Source: Burkholderiaceae bacterium (GTDB taxonomy: Bacteria > Pseudomonadota > Gammaproteobacteria > Burkholderiales > Burkholderiaceae_C). Taken from it: DNA of 64,000 nucleotides. The translations under genes and the position numbers were made by a program. The notes below the pieces were generated by a model, which saw nothing but the letters and a program-made list of their open reading frames with translations, was not told the origin of the DNA and did no database searches. Shown piece by piece: positions 19,620 through 27,883 of this stretch. Each line of letters opens with the position of its first letter. Position 1 is the first letter of the stretch. The stretch covers positions 246,137 to 310,136 of the forward strand of contig JACKLM010000006.1 of assembly GCA_024235895.1 (NCBI GenBank), written 5' to 3'.

Positions 19620-22306
19620 CACGACTCCTCCACGGCATGGATGTCCAGCTTCACCAGATCGAGCAGCTCGCGGTCGCTCAACTCGGTGAGGTTGATCTCG
19701 CCGCCGCCTTCGACGACCTCGGTCACCAGTGCCTGCTTGGCACGGATCAGCGCGTCGATGCGTTCCTCGACCGTGCCGCGGCAGACGAACTTGTGCACCA
19801 GCACGTTGCGGTGCTGGCCGATGCGGTAGGCACGATCCGTCGCCTGATTCTCCACCGCGGGGTTCCACCAGCGGTCGAAGTGCACGACGTGCGAGGCCGC
19901 GGTGAGGTTGAGCCCCGACCCGCCGGCCTTGATCGACAGGACGAAGAAGGGCGTTCGCTCGTCGTCCTGGAAGCGCTGCACGAGCTCGCGCCGCGTGGCC
20001 ACCGGCGTGCCGCCGTGCAGCACCAGCCCCTCGCGGCCGAAGAGGCCGCCGAGAAAGGCGGCCAGCGGCGCCGTGGCCTGCTGGAACTGCGTGAAGACCA
20101 GCATCTTCTCCTGCCGCGCGGCGACGGTGTCGGCGATCTCGCGCAGGCGCGCGAACTTGCCGCTGTCCTGCGGCTGCCAGCCGCCATCGCCCAGCCATTG
20201 CGAGGGGTGGTTGCAGATCTGCTTGAACCGCATCAGGTAGGCCAGCACCAGGCCCCTGCGCTCGATGCCCTCGGCACCGTCCAGCGCCTCGGTCAGTGCC
20301 GTGACCGCCTTCTGGTAATGCGCCGCCTGGCTGGCGGCCAGCGCGCACCAGGCGGTCAGCTCGGTCTTGTCCGGCAGGTCGGCGATGATGCGCTTGTCGG
20401 ACTTCAGCCGCCGCAGGATGTAAGGCGCCACGAGCGTCCGCAGCGGGCCGTAGTGGCCCGACTCGGCGAGACGCCTGGCGAAGCCGGCGAAGACGCGCTC
20501 CGATCCCAGCAGCCCCGGATGGGTGAAGTCGAAGATCGACCACAGGTCGGACAGGCGGTTCTCGACCGGGGTACCGGTCAGCGCGATGCGCGCGTCGGCC
20601 TGCAGCCTCTTCACCTGCTGGGTCTGCCTGGCGCCCGGGTTCTTGATCGCCTGCGCCTCGTCGACGATCGCCAGCCGCCACCGCACCTCCGTCAGCCTGG
20701 GCAGGCGCGGCAAGGTGCCGTAGCTGGTGACGACGAGATCGACCCCGGCCAGCCGCGCCGCGTCGAGCGCCTGCAAGTCCTCGCGCGGCATCCCGGACGG
20801 ATGCGCGAGCAGGCACTTCAGCCCGGGCGCGAAGCGGGCTGCCTCCTGCATCCAGTTGGCCAGCAGCGAGGCCGGGGCGACGAGCAGGCTGGGGCGACTT
20901 TCGCGGCCCTCGCCCTGCGGCTGCAACGACAGCAGCAGCGCCAGCACCTGGATCGTCTTGCCCAGCCCCATGTCGTCGGCCAGGCACGCCCCCAGGCCGA
21001 GGCCGGTGAGCAGCGACAGCCAGCGCAGCCCGTCCTGCTGGTAAGGGCGCAGGGTCGCGGCGAGCCGGGGGCCGGGGTCGATGGCGGCCAGCCGATCGGG
21101 CGCGCGCAGGCCGCGCAGGGTCTCGGCCAGCCATGGGCCGGCGCCGATCTCGGACCAGTCGGCGTCGGGCGCGGCTTCGTCCAGCGTGGCGCCGGCGAGC
21201 AGGCGCATGGCTTGCGCCAGCGGCAGCCCGTCGCGCGCGGCCTCCTCGATGGCGCGGAAGCGGTCGAGCAGGCGCGACAGGCGCGCGCGGTCGACCTCGA
21301 TCCAGCGGCCGCGCATCCACTGCAGGCCGTCGCTGCCGGCCAGAAGCGCGCGGATCTCCTTCGCCGTCAGCGGCTCGCCGTCGAGCGTGACCTCCATGTC
21401 GAAGTCGAGCAGGGCGTCGAGCCCCAGCTTCGACGGCATCGCCGTGCCGACGGTGGCCTTCACCTTCGGCCGTGCCGGGCGGCCGGTCTGCCACTGCGCC
21501 GGCATGCGAACGACGATGCCGGCGGACTCGATCCCGGGCAGGTCGGCGAGGAACTGCACCGCGTCGCCCACCTGCCAGCGCAAGGGGTGGTAGAGCTCGC
21601 CGGAATCGACCATCGCGGCGATCCACGCGCATTGCTCGGCCGCGCGCTGCACCGGCATCAGCAGCGACAGCAGCTGCGCCTTCTTGCGGCCGCCGGAGAA
21701 TTCGGACAGCGCCTGCGACAGCGGCAGGTGCTGCGCCTTGCCGTGCGCCGACAGCCGCGTGGTGTAGGTGGCCATGAAGGCGAAGGGCGCGTCGGGATCC
21801 TTGCGGTTCTCGGCCAGGTTGAAGTGAACCCGGCCGACGAGGTTCCAGGCCGGATGGCGCGCCTTGAGGAAGTCCTGCAGCGACTCGCCCGAAGCCTTCA
21901 GCGCGCGCGCGAGCGCGGCGTCGATGGCCGACCACATCGCGACGAGCCGGTCCGGCGCGAGGTACTCCGCGCCGGGCATCGGCGGCGCGTCGGCGATCAG
22001 CAGCGCCAGCGTCAGATCGTCGGGCGGAGGCACCGGCTCGCCTTCCAGCGTGGTGCAGCGCGCGGTGACGTAGCGCGCCGCGAAGTCGCGCCACCACGCC
22101 CATGCCGGCGGCAGCGCCGCGCCGGCGAGCGCTGCGCCCAGGTGCAACAGGCCCTGGCCGGCATCGACCGCGAAGGCGGCGGCGATCGCATCGTGCTGCG
22201 GCGCGGGCAGCGCCGGCGCCCCGGCGTCCGGCAGGCACAGCAGATGGCCGGCGGGCGTGAGCGAGAGTGCCAGCGGCGTGGGCGACGGCGGGGGGTCAGG
22301 CGTCAT
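19619..22306 (-). CDS. SNF2-family DEAD/DEAH-box helicase
   Basis: An 895-residue Swi2/Snf2-type ATPase. The N-terminal 420 residues are a bacterial accessory region. The ATPase half has Walker A DDMGLGKTIQ, a DEAQ box (IVDEAQAIKNPG), LTGTPVENRLSDLWSIFDF, and the second RecA lobe with motifs LHGGTPV, SIKAGGSGLNLTAAS and the motif VI segment TDRAYRIGQHRNV. All motifs appear intact, so it should translocate on double-stranded DNA. I chose the ATG at 22306 (MTPDPPPSP); the longer frame adds about 60 Arg/Ser-rich residues that look non-coding. The SWIM gene follows with a 1-base overlap. Confidence 0.9.
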   Translation of the reverse strand: MTPDPPPSPTPLALSLTPAGHLLCLPDAGAPALPAPQHDAIAAAFAVDAGQGLLHLGAALAGAALPPAWAWWRDFAARYVTARCTTLEGEPVPPPDDLTLALLIADAPPMPGAEYLAPDRLVAMWSAIDAALARALKASGESLQDFLKARHPAWNLVGRVHFNLAENRKDPDAPFAFMATYTTRLSAHGKAQHLPLSQALSEFSGGRKKAQLLSLLMPVQRAAEQCAWIAAMVDSGELYHPLRWQVGDAVQFLADLPGIESAGIVVRMPAQWQTGRPARPKVKATVGTAMPSKLGLDALLDFDMEVTLDGEPLTAKEIRALLAGSDGLQWMRGRWIEVDRARLSRLLDRFRAIEEAARDGLPLAQAMRLLAGATLDEAAPDADWSEIGAGPWLAETLRGLRAPDRLAAIDPGPRLAATLRPYQQDGLRWLSLLTGLGLGACLADDMGLGKTIQVLALLLSLQPQGEGRESRPSLLVAPASLLANWMQEAARFAPGLKCLLAHPSGMPREDLQALDAARLAGVDLVVTSYGTLPRLPRLTEVRWRLAIVDEAQAIKNPGARQTQQVKRLQADARIALTGTPVENRLSDLWSIFDFTHPGLLGSERVFAGFARRLAESGHYGPLRTLVAPYILRRLKSDKRIIADLPDKTELTAWCALAASQAAHYQKAVTALTEALDGAEGIERRGLVLAYLMRFKQICNHPSQWLGDGGWQPQDSGKFARLREIADTVAARQEKMLVFTQFQQATAPLAAFLGGLFGREGLVLHGGTPVATRRELVQRFQDDERTPFFVLSIKAGGSGLNLTAASHVVHFDRWWNPAVENQATDRAYRIGQHRNVLVHKFVCRGTVEERIDALIRAKQALVTEVVEGGGEINLTELSDRELLDLVKLDIHAVEES

Positions 22307-22415
22307 GCGTGGCCCGGGCGGGCTGAGGATTCGGCGTCGAGCCTCACGGCGAACACGGCTTGCCCGGGCTTGCGAGGTGCGCGAGATCGGCGCGCCGGTG
22401 ATGCCTGGAATCCGC

Positions 22416-22793
22416 TCAGGCCAACATGACACGGGCACGCAACTCGACCTCGAGCGCGCGCTTGATGGCGGCGAAGATCGCGGACGCATTGCTCAGGGGC
22501 GGGTTGCCCGATCTCGACAGCATCCGGTGCAGGCTCTTCGCGGGTCTGTGGATTTCGATGGCCAAGGCCTCGAAGCCCACGGTTGCATTCACCAGATCGC
22601 GCAGGATCGACTTGGCGGATTCCGGCTCGCCGTTGACGAACAGCGTGATGGCCTCATCCCGCAGGGCTCGGGCGAAGGCCGGGTCGGTCTTTGTACGCGC
22701 GGCCACGGCTTCCTCGAAGTCACGGGTCTTGGCCGTCGCACGGGCTTCTGTCGAGTCGGGCCGGGATCGCGCGCTGCCGGTGTCTCTGCTCAT
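22416..22793 (-). CDS. HTH-type addiction-module antidote-like protein
   Basis: A 125-residue protein whose C-terminal half matches the helix-turn-helix antidotes of the HigA2/addiction-module antidote group (NATVGFEALAIEIHRPAKSL, then HRMLSRSGNPPLSNASAIFA). The N-terminal 50 residues are charged, with FEEAVAARTKTDPAFARALR. GGAG precedes the ATG at 22793, which lies 4 bases after the stop of the Doc toxin, so it is the third gene of that operon. Its usual partner, a HigB/RelE-type killer, is absent here. It may instead regulate the operon or assist the antitoxin; this is inference. Confidence 0.75.
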   Translation of the reverse strand: MSRDTGSARSRPDSTEARATAKTRDFEEAVAARTKTDPAFARALRDEAITLFVNGEPESAKSILRDLVNATVGFEALAIEIHRPAKSLHRMLSRSGNPPLSNASAIFAAIKRALEVELRARVMLA

Positions 22794-22797
22794 GGAT

Positions 22798-23178
22798 TCA
22801 CTCCGCGACGATGGTGAATCCACGCAGCCAGGGATCGAGGTGGGCGATGTCGAACGTGCCCGACTCGAACATCTGCTTCATCTCTGCGTGGATCAGCATC
22901 GGCGCTCGCTTCAGGCGCCAGCCGTTGATCCGCAGGAACACGTCGGCAGCCGCAAAGGCGATGCGCTTGTTGCCGTCCACGAACGGATGGTTGATCGCCA
23001 GGCTTTCCATCAGTGCCGCGGCTTCGGCCACGATGTCCTCGTAGTAACCCGTCTGCGGGCGGAACAGCGCGGCCTCCAGTGCCCCGGGATCGCGCAACCC
23101 CGGCGCGCCACCGTAGCGCTGCATCAGGACCGTATGCATGCCGAGCACGTCGGCCACGGTCGGATAGTCGCGCGGCAC
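22798..23178 (-). CDS. doc: Doc-family toxin (Fic fold)
   Basis: A 126-residue Doc toxin. Doc proteins phosphorylate elongation factor Tu and so stop translation. The Fic/Doc motif HPFVDGNKR starts at His64 and is complete (HxFxxxNKR with the Lys of true Doc). The N-terminus (VLGMHTVLMQRYGGAPGLRD) and the RPQTGYYEDI segment are typical. It lies 3 bases after the antitoxin gene and 4 bases before the HTH antidote-like gene. It looks intact. Confidence 0.9.
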   Translation of the reverse strand: MPRDYPTVADVLGMHTVLMQRYGGAPGLRDPGALEAALFRPQTGYYEDIVAEAAALMESLAINHPFVDGNKRIAFAAADVFLRINGWRLKRAPMLIHAEMKQMFESGTFDIAHLDPWLRGFTIVAE

Positions 23179-23181
23179 GGC

Positions 23182-23412
23182 CTACCTGGCCAGCTCGCGG
23201 TAGAGACTGTCGAACTCGTCGAGGCTCGACGCGAACGAAGCCATCACATGGCGGCGAGGGCGCACCTTCTGCTGCCGGTCGATGTAGTCGCGCAGCGCCT
23301 CGTCGAGCACCGCCTGAAACTGGCGCCCCTGGCTCTCGGCGATCTGGCGCAGCGCTGCCAGCACCTCGGGCGCGGCCTGGGAGGAGAACTTCTCGCGCAC
23401 GGCGGTCGTCAT
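23182..23412 (-). CDS. Antitoxin of the Doc module (ribbon-helix-helix-like)
   Basis: A 76-residue protein, MTTAVREKFSSQAAPEVLAA followed by a LRQIAESQGRQFQAVLDEAL helix and an RDYIDRQQKVRPRRHVMA linker. The predicted fold is a short ribbon-helix-helix, not the usual Phd fold. The C-terminal 30 residues (MASFASSLDEFDSLYRELA) would bind and neutralise Doc. GGAG lies 8-11 bases before the ATG at 23412; longer starts at 23427 and 23424 are possible. It is the first gene of a three-gene operon. Confidence 0.75.
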   Translation of the reverse strand: MTTAVREKFSSQAAPEVLAALRQIAESQGRQFQAVLDEALRDYIDRQQKVRPRRHVMASFASSLDEFDSLYRELAR

Positions 23413-23422
23413 GGCCAGCTCC

Positions 23423-23450
23423 ATCATGATCGATCTTGACGTTTCATGAT
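23423..23450 (-). promoter_or_regulatory. Candidate operator of the Doc operon
   Basis: ATCATGAT (23423-23430) is a perfect palindrome, and TCATGAT recurs at 23444-23450, 21 bases away, or about two helical turns. Both lie just before the antitoxin start, where an autorepressor would bind. I see no clear -35/-10 pair, so the promoter itself is not placed. Confidence 0.45.
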
Positions 23451-23798
23451 AGAGCAAGATTCCTCGGGTCCGCATTCGACGTTGGAATCTCGGCAGGTCA
23501 CGTGGTTGACGATGTGCCGCCGCGCGTCAGCGATCGACACTGCGAGGGCAGGGGCTGCGCGTACCCGCGGGCTGCGCACAGCAACGAGATGGCTCTGGCC
23601 CGCGAAGTGGCCGAATCCTGCCGTCACCGCCCGCCCGCGCCCGCGGCACAGGCGTCCGGAACCCCGCGCCGCCCAAGGAAAGCGGCAAGGAAAAAGGGCC
23701 CGGAGGTCATCCGAGCCCTTGCGTGGGTGGTGGCGGGCGGTTGCCTGCTGCAAAGACGACCTGTTGAGCTTACGAGTAGCAGAGCGGGTTGCTGCGGG
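23451..23798. other. Intergenic between two toxin-antitoxin modules
   Basis: About 350 bases separate the start of the Doc operon from the 3' end of the parE-type toxin. The only structure seen is the minus-strand terminator hairpin at 23691-23721. No ORF here reads like a protein. Confidence 0.4.
23691..23721 (-). terminator. Rho-independent terminator after the ParE/Phd module
   Basis: On the minus strand AAGGGC-T-CGGA, a loop TGACC, and TCCG-G-GCCCTT form an imperfect stem followed by TTT and a T/C-rich tail. It lies about 80 bases past the stop of the toxin gene and would end that transcript before the Doc operon. Confidence 0.7.
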
Positions 23799-24140
23799 TC
23801 AAGCGCCCAGAAGCCTGCGCGCCAGCACGGACTGCATGTCACGGCGGCCGTCGACGATCAGGTAGATCACGACCCGGCTGCCGAGGATGCGATAGATCAC
23901 TCGGTACGGCTTGAACGCCGTCTGCCGGTACGCCTTCATACCCAGCGCGACGAGTTCTTTGGGGTAGCTGCCGCGCTCTGGGAACTGGGCCAGCCCGTCC
24001 ACGACGTCCATCAAGCGATCGAGCACGTGGTCCGCGTTGGCCACACTGTCGAATTCGGCGATGTAGTCGTGGATCGACTCCAGGTCTTGTTCGGCACCTG
24101 CGGTCAGCAGGACCTCGTAGCGCGTCGGCTTGCCGGCCAT
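23799..24140 (-). CDS. RelE/ParE-family toxin
   Basis: A 113-residue toxin of the RelE/ParE superfamily: VLLTAGAEQDLESIHDYIAE at the N-terminus, LAQFPERGSYPKELVALGMK and the core strand FKPYRVIYRILGSRVVIYLI, then DGRRDMQSVLARRLLGA. The RYEV start and final LARRLL resemble ParE. Target (gyrase or ribosome) cannot be settled by eye. Its ATG overlaps the antitoxin's stop (ATGA), and a terminator follows about 80 bases downstream. Confidence 0.88.
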   Translation of the reverse strand: MAGKPTRYEVLLTAGAEQDLESIHDYIAEFDSVANADHVLDRLMDVVDGLAQFPERGSYPKELVALGMKAYRQTAFKPYRVIYRILGSRVVIYLIVDGRRDMQSVLARRLLGA

Positions 24141-24415
24141 CAGGCCGCGGCTCGCTTCGCGCGCAGGCGTGCCACGACATCGGCGACAGGTTTGATCCGG
24201 CCTTCCTCGACGTCCTGCTGGCCGAGTGCGAGGATCTTCAACAGGGCCAAGGTCTCCTGCGTTTCCTCGAAGGAGGCCACGTCCTGCAGCACGGCCTTGG
24301 CTTCGCCGTTCTGCGTGATGACCAAGGGTTCCCGGTTCTCAGCAAGGTGGGTCAGCACCTCGGCGGCATTGGCCTTCACGTAGCTGATGGGCTTGACTTG
24401 CGATGAGTAGCGCAT
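24140..24415 (-). CDS. Phd/YefM-family antitoxin
   Basis: A 91-residue antitoxin. The N-terminal Phd/YefM fold is clear (ISYVKANAAEVLTHLAENRE, PLVITQNGEAKAVLQDVASF), and the C-terminal helix (GRIKPVADVVARLRAKRAAA) would bind the toxin. The start at 24415 is set by family length. A perfect 16-bp palindrome inside the promoter directly upstream points to autoregulation. It is translationally coupled to the ParE-type toxin by a 1-base overlap. Confidence 0.9.
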   Translation of the reverse strand: MRYSSQVKPISYVKANAAEVLTHLAENREPLVITQNGEAKAVLQDVASFEETQETLALLKILALGQQDVEEGRIKPVADVVARLRAKRAAA

Positions 24416-24444
24416 GGCCGTGGTGTTGTGATAGTCAAGAACCG

Positions 24445-24473
24445 AATATAGACCTTTAAAGGTCTTGCCGCAA
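24445..24473 (-). promoter_or_regulatory. Phd/ParE promoter with a perfect 16-bp operator
   Basis: On the minus strand TTGCGG (24468-24473), a 17-base spacer and TATATT (24445-24450) form a promoter. The spacer is almost filled by the perfect palindrome AGACCTTTAAAGGTCT (24450-24465). A bound antitoxin would block RNA polymerase directly. Confidence 0.75.
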
Positions 24474-24492
24474 TCTGCGGTGCGGCGGCCCG

Positions 24493-25641
24493 TCAGCGAG
24501 ACAGCAGTTCCACATACGTCTGGTAGCTGTAGACGCGGTTCTTCTTCTGCCCGGTGAGTTCGGCCAGGATGCCGAGATCGTCCAGCAGCTTGACGGCGGC
24601 GCTGGCGGTCGGGAACGTCGTGTCCAGCCGCTGGCGAACGTGCTCGACGCTGAAGCGCGGCATCATCGGCAGCAGCTCGAACAGGCGGTAGCTGATCGGC
24701 CCAGCCTTGCGAGACTCCAGCAGTCGCTTGCGGTCGACCGTGATCAGGCTGGCCACGTCGATGATGCTGCGTTCGGCCTCCGCGGACGCCGCAGCCACGC
24801 CCTCCAGGAAGAAGGACACCCAGCCCTCCCAGTCGCCGTCGCCGCGGATGGACGACAGGCGCCGGTAGTACTCGGCCTGGTGCTGCTTGAGGTAACCACT
24901 CAGGCACATCAGCGGCTCCCGCAACAGCCCCCACTGCTCCATGAGTGCGGCGATCAGCAGCCGCCCGATGCGCCCGTTGCCATCCAGGAAGGGGTGGACG
25001 GTTTCGAACTGGGCATGGATCAGTGCGACCCGGACCAGCGGTGGCAAGTCGGAGTCAGTGATGTGGATGAAGCGCTCCAGGTCCGTCAGCAGATCAGCCA
25101 CTTGCTGTGGTGGGGGCGGCACGAAGGCGGCGTTGCCCGGTCGCGTGCCACCGATCCAGTTCTGCGAGCGGCGCAGTTCGCCGGGCTGCTTGCCAGCGCC
25201 GCGCGCCCCATCGAGCAGCAGCCGATGCGCCTCGCAAAGCAGGCGAACGCTGATCGGCAAGCCCTGCGGGTCGCGCAGCTGCCCCTGCACCCAGTGGAAG
25301 GCACGCAGGTAGTTGGTGACCTCTTCGACATCGTCGGTGTTGCTGACCTTGAGGCCCGCTTCCTCGTCGAACAGGTCGGTCAACGTGGCCTGGGTGCCCT
25401 CGATCTGCGAGGTGAGCAGCGCCTCCTTGCGGATGGCGCTGTAAAGCAGCCATTCCACCGACGGGACCAGGCCCGACACCCCGGCAAGGCGCGCCAGCGC
25501 CAGTTCGGCCTGCCGGTTCAGGTCGACGAAGCAGGTCGGCGCCAGCGGCGGATCAGCCGGGGGCAGTGGCTGAGGCACGAAGGCGCGGACCGACTCACCC
25601 AGCGTGGTCGTGGTGGCGTAGGTGCCGGTGGTTCGGGGCAT
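24493..25641 (-). CDS. Fic-family AMP-transferase with C-terminal winged helix
   Basis: A 382-residue Fic protein expected to transfer AMP from ATP to a target hydroxyl. The active-site motif HPFLDGNGRIGR is intact at residues 216-227. An N-terminal inhibitory helix motif TSQIEG (77-82, pattern S/TxxxEG) marks a class II, self-inhibited Fic. The N-terminal 60 residues are the usual Fic_N region (PPLAPTCFVDLNRQAELALA). The C-terminal 70 residues look like a winged helix (RFSVEHVRQRLDTTFPTASA), so it may bind DNA. I chose the ATG at 25641; a TTG at 25671 would add 10 residues across an operator-like palindrome. No adjacent antitoxin gene is visible, as expected for this class. Confidence 0.88.
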   Translation of the reverse strand: MPRTTGTYATTTTLGESVRAFVPQPLPPADPPLAPTCFVDLNRQAELALARLAGVSGLVPSVEWLLYSAIRKEALLTSQIEGTQATLTDLFDEEAGLKVSNTDDVEEVTNYLRAFHWVQGQLRDPQGLPISVRLLCEAHRLLLDGARGAGKQPGELRRSQNWIGGTRPGNAAFVPPPPQQVADLLTDLERFIHITDSDLPPLVRVALIHAQFETVHPFLDGNGRIGRLLIAALMEQWGLLREPLMCLSGYLKQHQAEYYRRLSSIRGDGDWEGWVSFFLEGVAAASAEAERSIIDVASLITVDRKRLLESRKAGPISYRLFELLPMMPRFSVEHVRQRLDTTFPTASAAVKLLDDLGILAELTGQKKNRVYSYQTYVELLSR

Positions 25642-25643
25642 TG

Positions 25644-25716
25644 AAAGCGTGCTTTGATCTCTCGCACTCAATTAAAGCATGCTTTACTTTGAGCCGCCTG
25701 TATCAAAGTAGACTTT
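25644..25716. promoter_or_regulatory. Three palindromes at about 30-bp spacing before the Fic gene
   Basis: Three related inverted repeats occur: AAAGCGTGCTTT (25644-25655, one mismatch pair), AAAGCATGCTTT (25674-25685, perfect, extended to TAAAGCATGCTTTA) and AAAGTAGACTTT (25705-25716, AAAGT/ACTTT arms). Spacings are 30 and 31 bases, near three helical turns. The first ends 2 bases before the Fic ATG and the third covers the stop of the primase-helicase gene. They look like an operator array, perhaps for the Fic protein's own winged helix. Confidence 0.6.
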
Positions 25717-27883
25717 CATAAGATGCAGCCTTGGCCTCGATCCGATACCCCATCGCCCGGTCGCCGCGCTGGCGCTTGTCCCACATCCGCAGCAGCGCGG
25801 GATGGCCGGTGTCCACGAAGTCGATGATCCGCACGTCGGTCTTGCTGGCGTGCTCGTGGTGCAGGCGCCCAGCGTACTGCTGCAACGTGCCCTTCCAGGA
25901 CACCGGCATCGCGAGGACCAGGGTGTCGAGCGGCGGGTGATCGAAGCCCTCGCCAACCAGCTTGCCGGTCGACAGGAGCACGTGCGGCGCGTCGGGCAGC
26001 AGGGCATCGAGGTCCGTAACCAGCGTCGCACGCTGCTTTCTCGGCATCCGGCCATGCAGCACGAAAGGCGCCGGTGCATGGCGGGCGCGCGGCACCACCT
26101 CAAGGTCGTGCGGTGCCCCGGCCGGCGTGGCCGCCGTGTGGCGGATCGGTCCGCACTGCATGAAGATGATCGGCTGCTGCCCGTCGCGTCGGATCGGAGT
26201 CGCCGTCAGGCCCAGCACGTACTTCGCCTTGGTTCGCTTGAGGATCGCGTCGAACGAGACGGCGCCGACGTGATGGCACTCGTCGACGATCACGTGGCCG
26301 TAGTCCTCGACCAGCGGGTTCACCTCGCCCTGGCGGGACAAGGACTGCATCACGGCGATGTCGATCCGCCCGGTGGGTTTGGCCTTGCCGCCGCCGATGG
26401 TGCCGACCACACCCTTGCCGACAGCCAGAAACGCCTGCAGCCGCTCCTGCCACTGCTTGAGCAGCTCCGTGCGATGCACCAGCACCAGGGTGTTGACACC
26501 CCGGTGCGCGATCATCGCCGCCGCCGTCACGGTCTTGCCGAAGGCGGTCGGTGCACATAGCACCCCGGCATCAAAGGGCAGCATCGCCGCGATGGCAACC
26601 TCCTGGTCGGGACGCAGACTGCCGACGAACGACACGTCCAGCGGCTGGCCGCCAACGTGTTCGTCCCGCAGGTCGCAGGCGATGCCGTTCTCGCGCACCA
26701 GCGACAGGGCAGCATCCAGGCACCCTCGGGGCAACGCGATGTGCTGCGGGTAGTTCTCGGCGCAGCCGATGACACGCGGCTTGTCCCATACCGACATCCG
26801 CATCGCCTGCGCCTTGTAGAACTCGGGGTTCTGGAACGCTGCCAGCCGGATCAGGCGGTTGGCCAGCGCCTGCGGCAGTTGGGCCTTCTCGAAATAGATC
26901 AAGTTGGCCAGCGTCACGCTCAGTGACTTCGGCATAGGCCCGGGCAGCTTCTTGGTCGAAGTGCTCTCGCGCTTCCACGGCGTTGCAAGGTCTTCGTCGT
27001 CGATGAAGGTGACGTCCAGCGGATGGACGCCACCCGTCGCCCGCAGGATGGTCGGCTCGATGTCGGGCGCGGCCATCGGCTGAATGGAGGCCAGGAGTGC
27101 CCAGTGGTCCGGGTAGGGGCGCATATCAGCGTCGACGAAGACGCTGAATCCCTGCTCTCTGGGCCCCTTCTGCAAAGGCAAGGCAATCAGGTTACCGAAC
27201 CCACCTTTGGGCATCGTGTCCTGGTTCGGGAACAGCCGGTCGTAGCACGTGAGCCGGAGCTGCCGCGTGCGCGCGCAGGTGTGGCTGATGATGGCCGTGC
27301 CCAGGCGGCGGGCATCACGTGCCGACACCCGACCGGCGAAGAACACCCAGGCGTGAGCCCCCTGACCGGAGCGCGAAATCTCCAGCGCCGCGGGCACGCC
27401 CAGCTCCGCGCACGACTGCATGAATGCCTGCGCATCGTCCCGCCACTCGGCCTCGTCGAAGTCGACGGCCAGGAAGTAGCAGCTGTCGTCCTCCATCAGC
27501 GGATACACCCCGACCGTGTGATCGCCGGCCAGGTGCTTGTAGATCACGGCGTCCGACAGCGGGACGATCAGGCGATTGGCGCAGTCGCCGCACTTGATGC
27601 GCGGCTTCTCGCATACGCCGGCCCGCCACTCATTCGCGCAGGCTGGTGCGTAGCCCGACTTGCCTGTGGTCTTGCTCTCCCATCGAACGGGGAACACGTC
27701 GGTGCGGCCGCGGAACAGGCGCCGGTAGAGCGCGACCTTCTCGTCGGTAGACAGCCTTGATGGCTCGACGGGCGGTGGGGACGGCTGCGGCTTGGCACGC
27801 CATTCAATGCCGTGCGATTCGAGCAGTGCGATCAGCCGACTGTTCTCCGCGCGCAGCGCGCTCAGTTCATCGCGATCCGCCAT
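25703..27883 (-). CDS. TOTE-type primase-helicase (AEP primase plus SF2 helicase), probably damaged
   Basis: A 726-residue protein. Residues 1-28 form a short coiled segment. A zinc-like cluster (CANEWRAGVCEKPRIKCGDC) follows. The archaeo-eukaryotic primase domain of TOTE conflict systems has the DxD motif AVDFDEAEW (139-147), SRSGQGAHAWVFF (170-182) and PKGGFGNLIALPLQ (225-238). A superfamily 2 helicase starts near 420 with APTAFGKT (444-451), DECHH (534-538) and GLTATPIRRDG (558-568). The step from TATP to motif V (GEGFDHPP) is only about 85 residues, so the motif IV region seems deleted near residue 600, and motif VI reads QYAGRLHH where the family has an Arg last. The helicase half may be inactive. 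The start overlaps the upstream gene by 17 bases. Confidence 0.82.
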   Translation of the reverse strand: MADRDELSALRAENSRLIALLESHGIEWRAKPQPSPPPVEPSRLSTDEKVALYRRLFRGRTDVFPVRWESKTTGKSGYAPACANEWRAGVCEKPRIKCGDCANRLIVPLSDAVIYKHLAGDHTVGVYPLMEDDSCYFLAVDFDEAEWRDDAQAFMQSCAELGVPAALEISRSGQGAHAWVFFAGRVSARDARRLGTAIISHTCARTRQLRLTCYDRLFPNQDTMPKGGFGNLIALPLQKGPREQGFSVFVDADMRPYPDHWALLASIQPMAAPDIEPTILRATGGVHPLDVTFIDDEDLATPWKRESTSTKKLPGPMPKSLSVTLANLIYFEKAQLPQALANRLIRLAAFQNPEFYKAQAMRMSVWDKPRVIGCAENYPQHIALPRGCLDAALSLVRENGIACDLRDEHVGGQPLDVSFVGSLRPDQEVAIAAMLPFDAGVLCAPTAFGKTVTAAAMIAHRGVNTLVLVHRTELLKQWQERLQAFLAVGKGVVGTIGGGKAKPTGRIDIAVMQSLSRQGEVNPLVEDYGHVIVDECHHVGAVSFDAILKRTKAKYVLGLTATPIRRDGQQPIIFMQCGPIRHTAATPAGAPHDLEVVPRARHAPAPFVLHGRMPRKQRATLVTDLDALLPDAPHVLLSTGKLVGEGFDHPPLDTLVLAMPVSWKGTLQQYAGRLHHEHASKTDVRIIDFVDTGHPALLRMWDKRQRGDRAMGYRIEAKAASYESLL

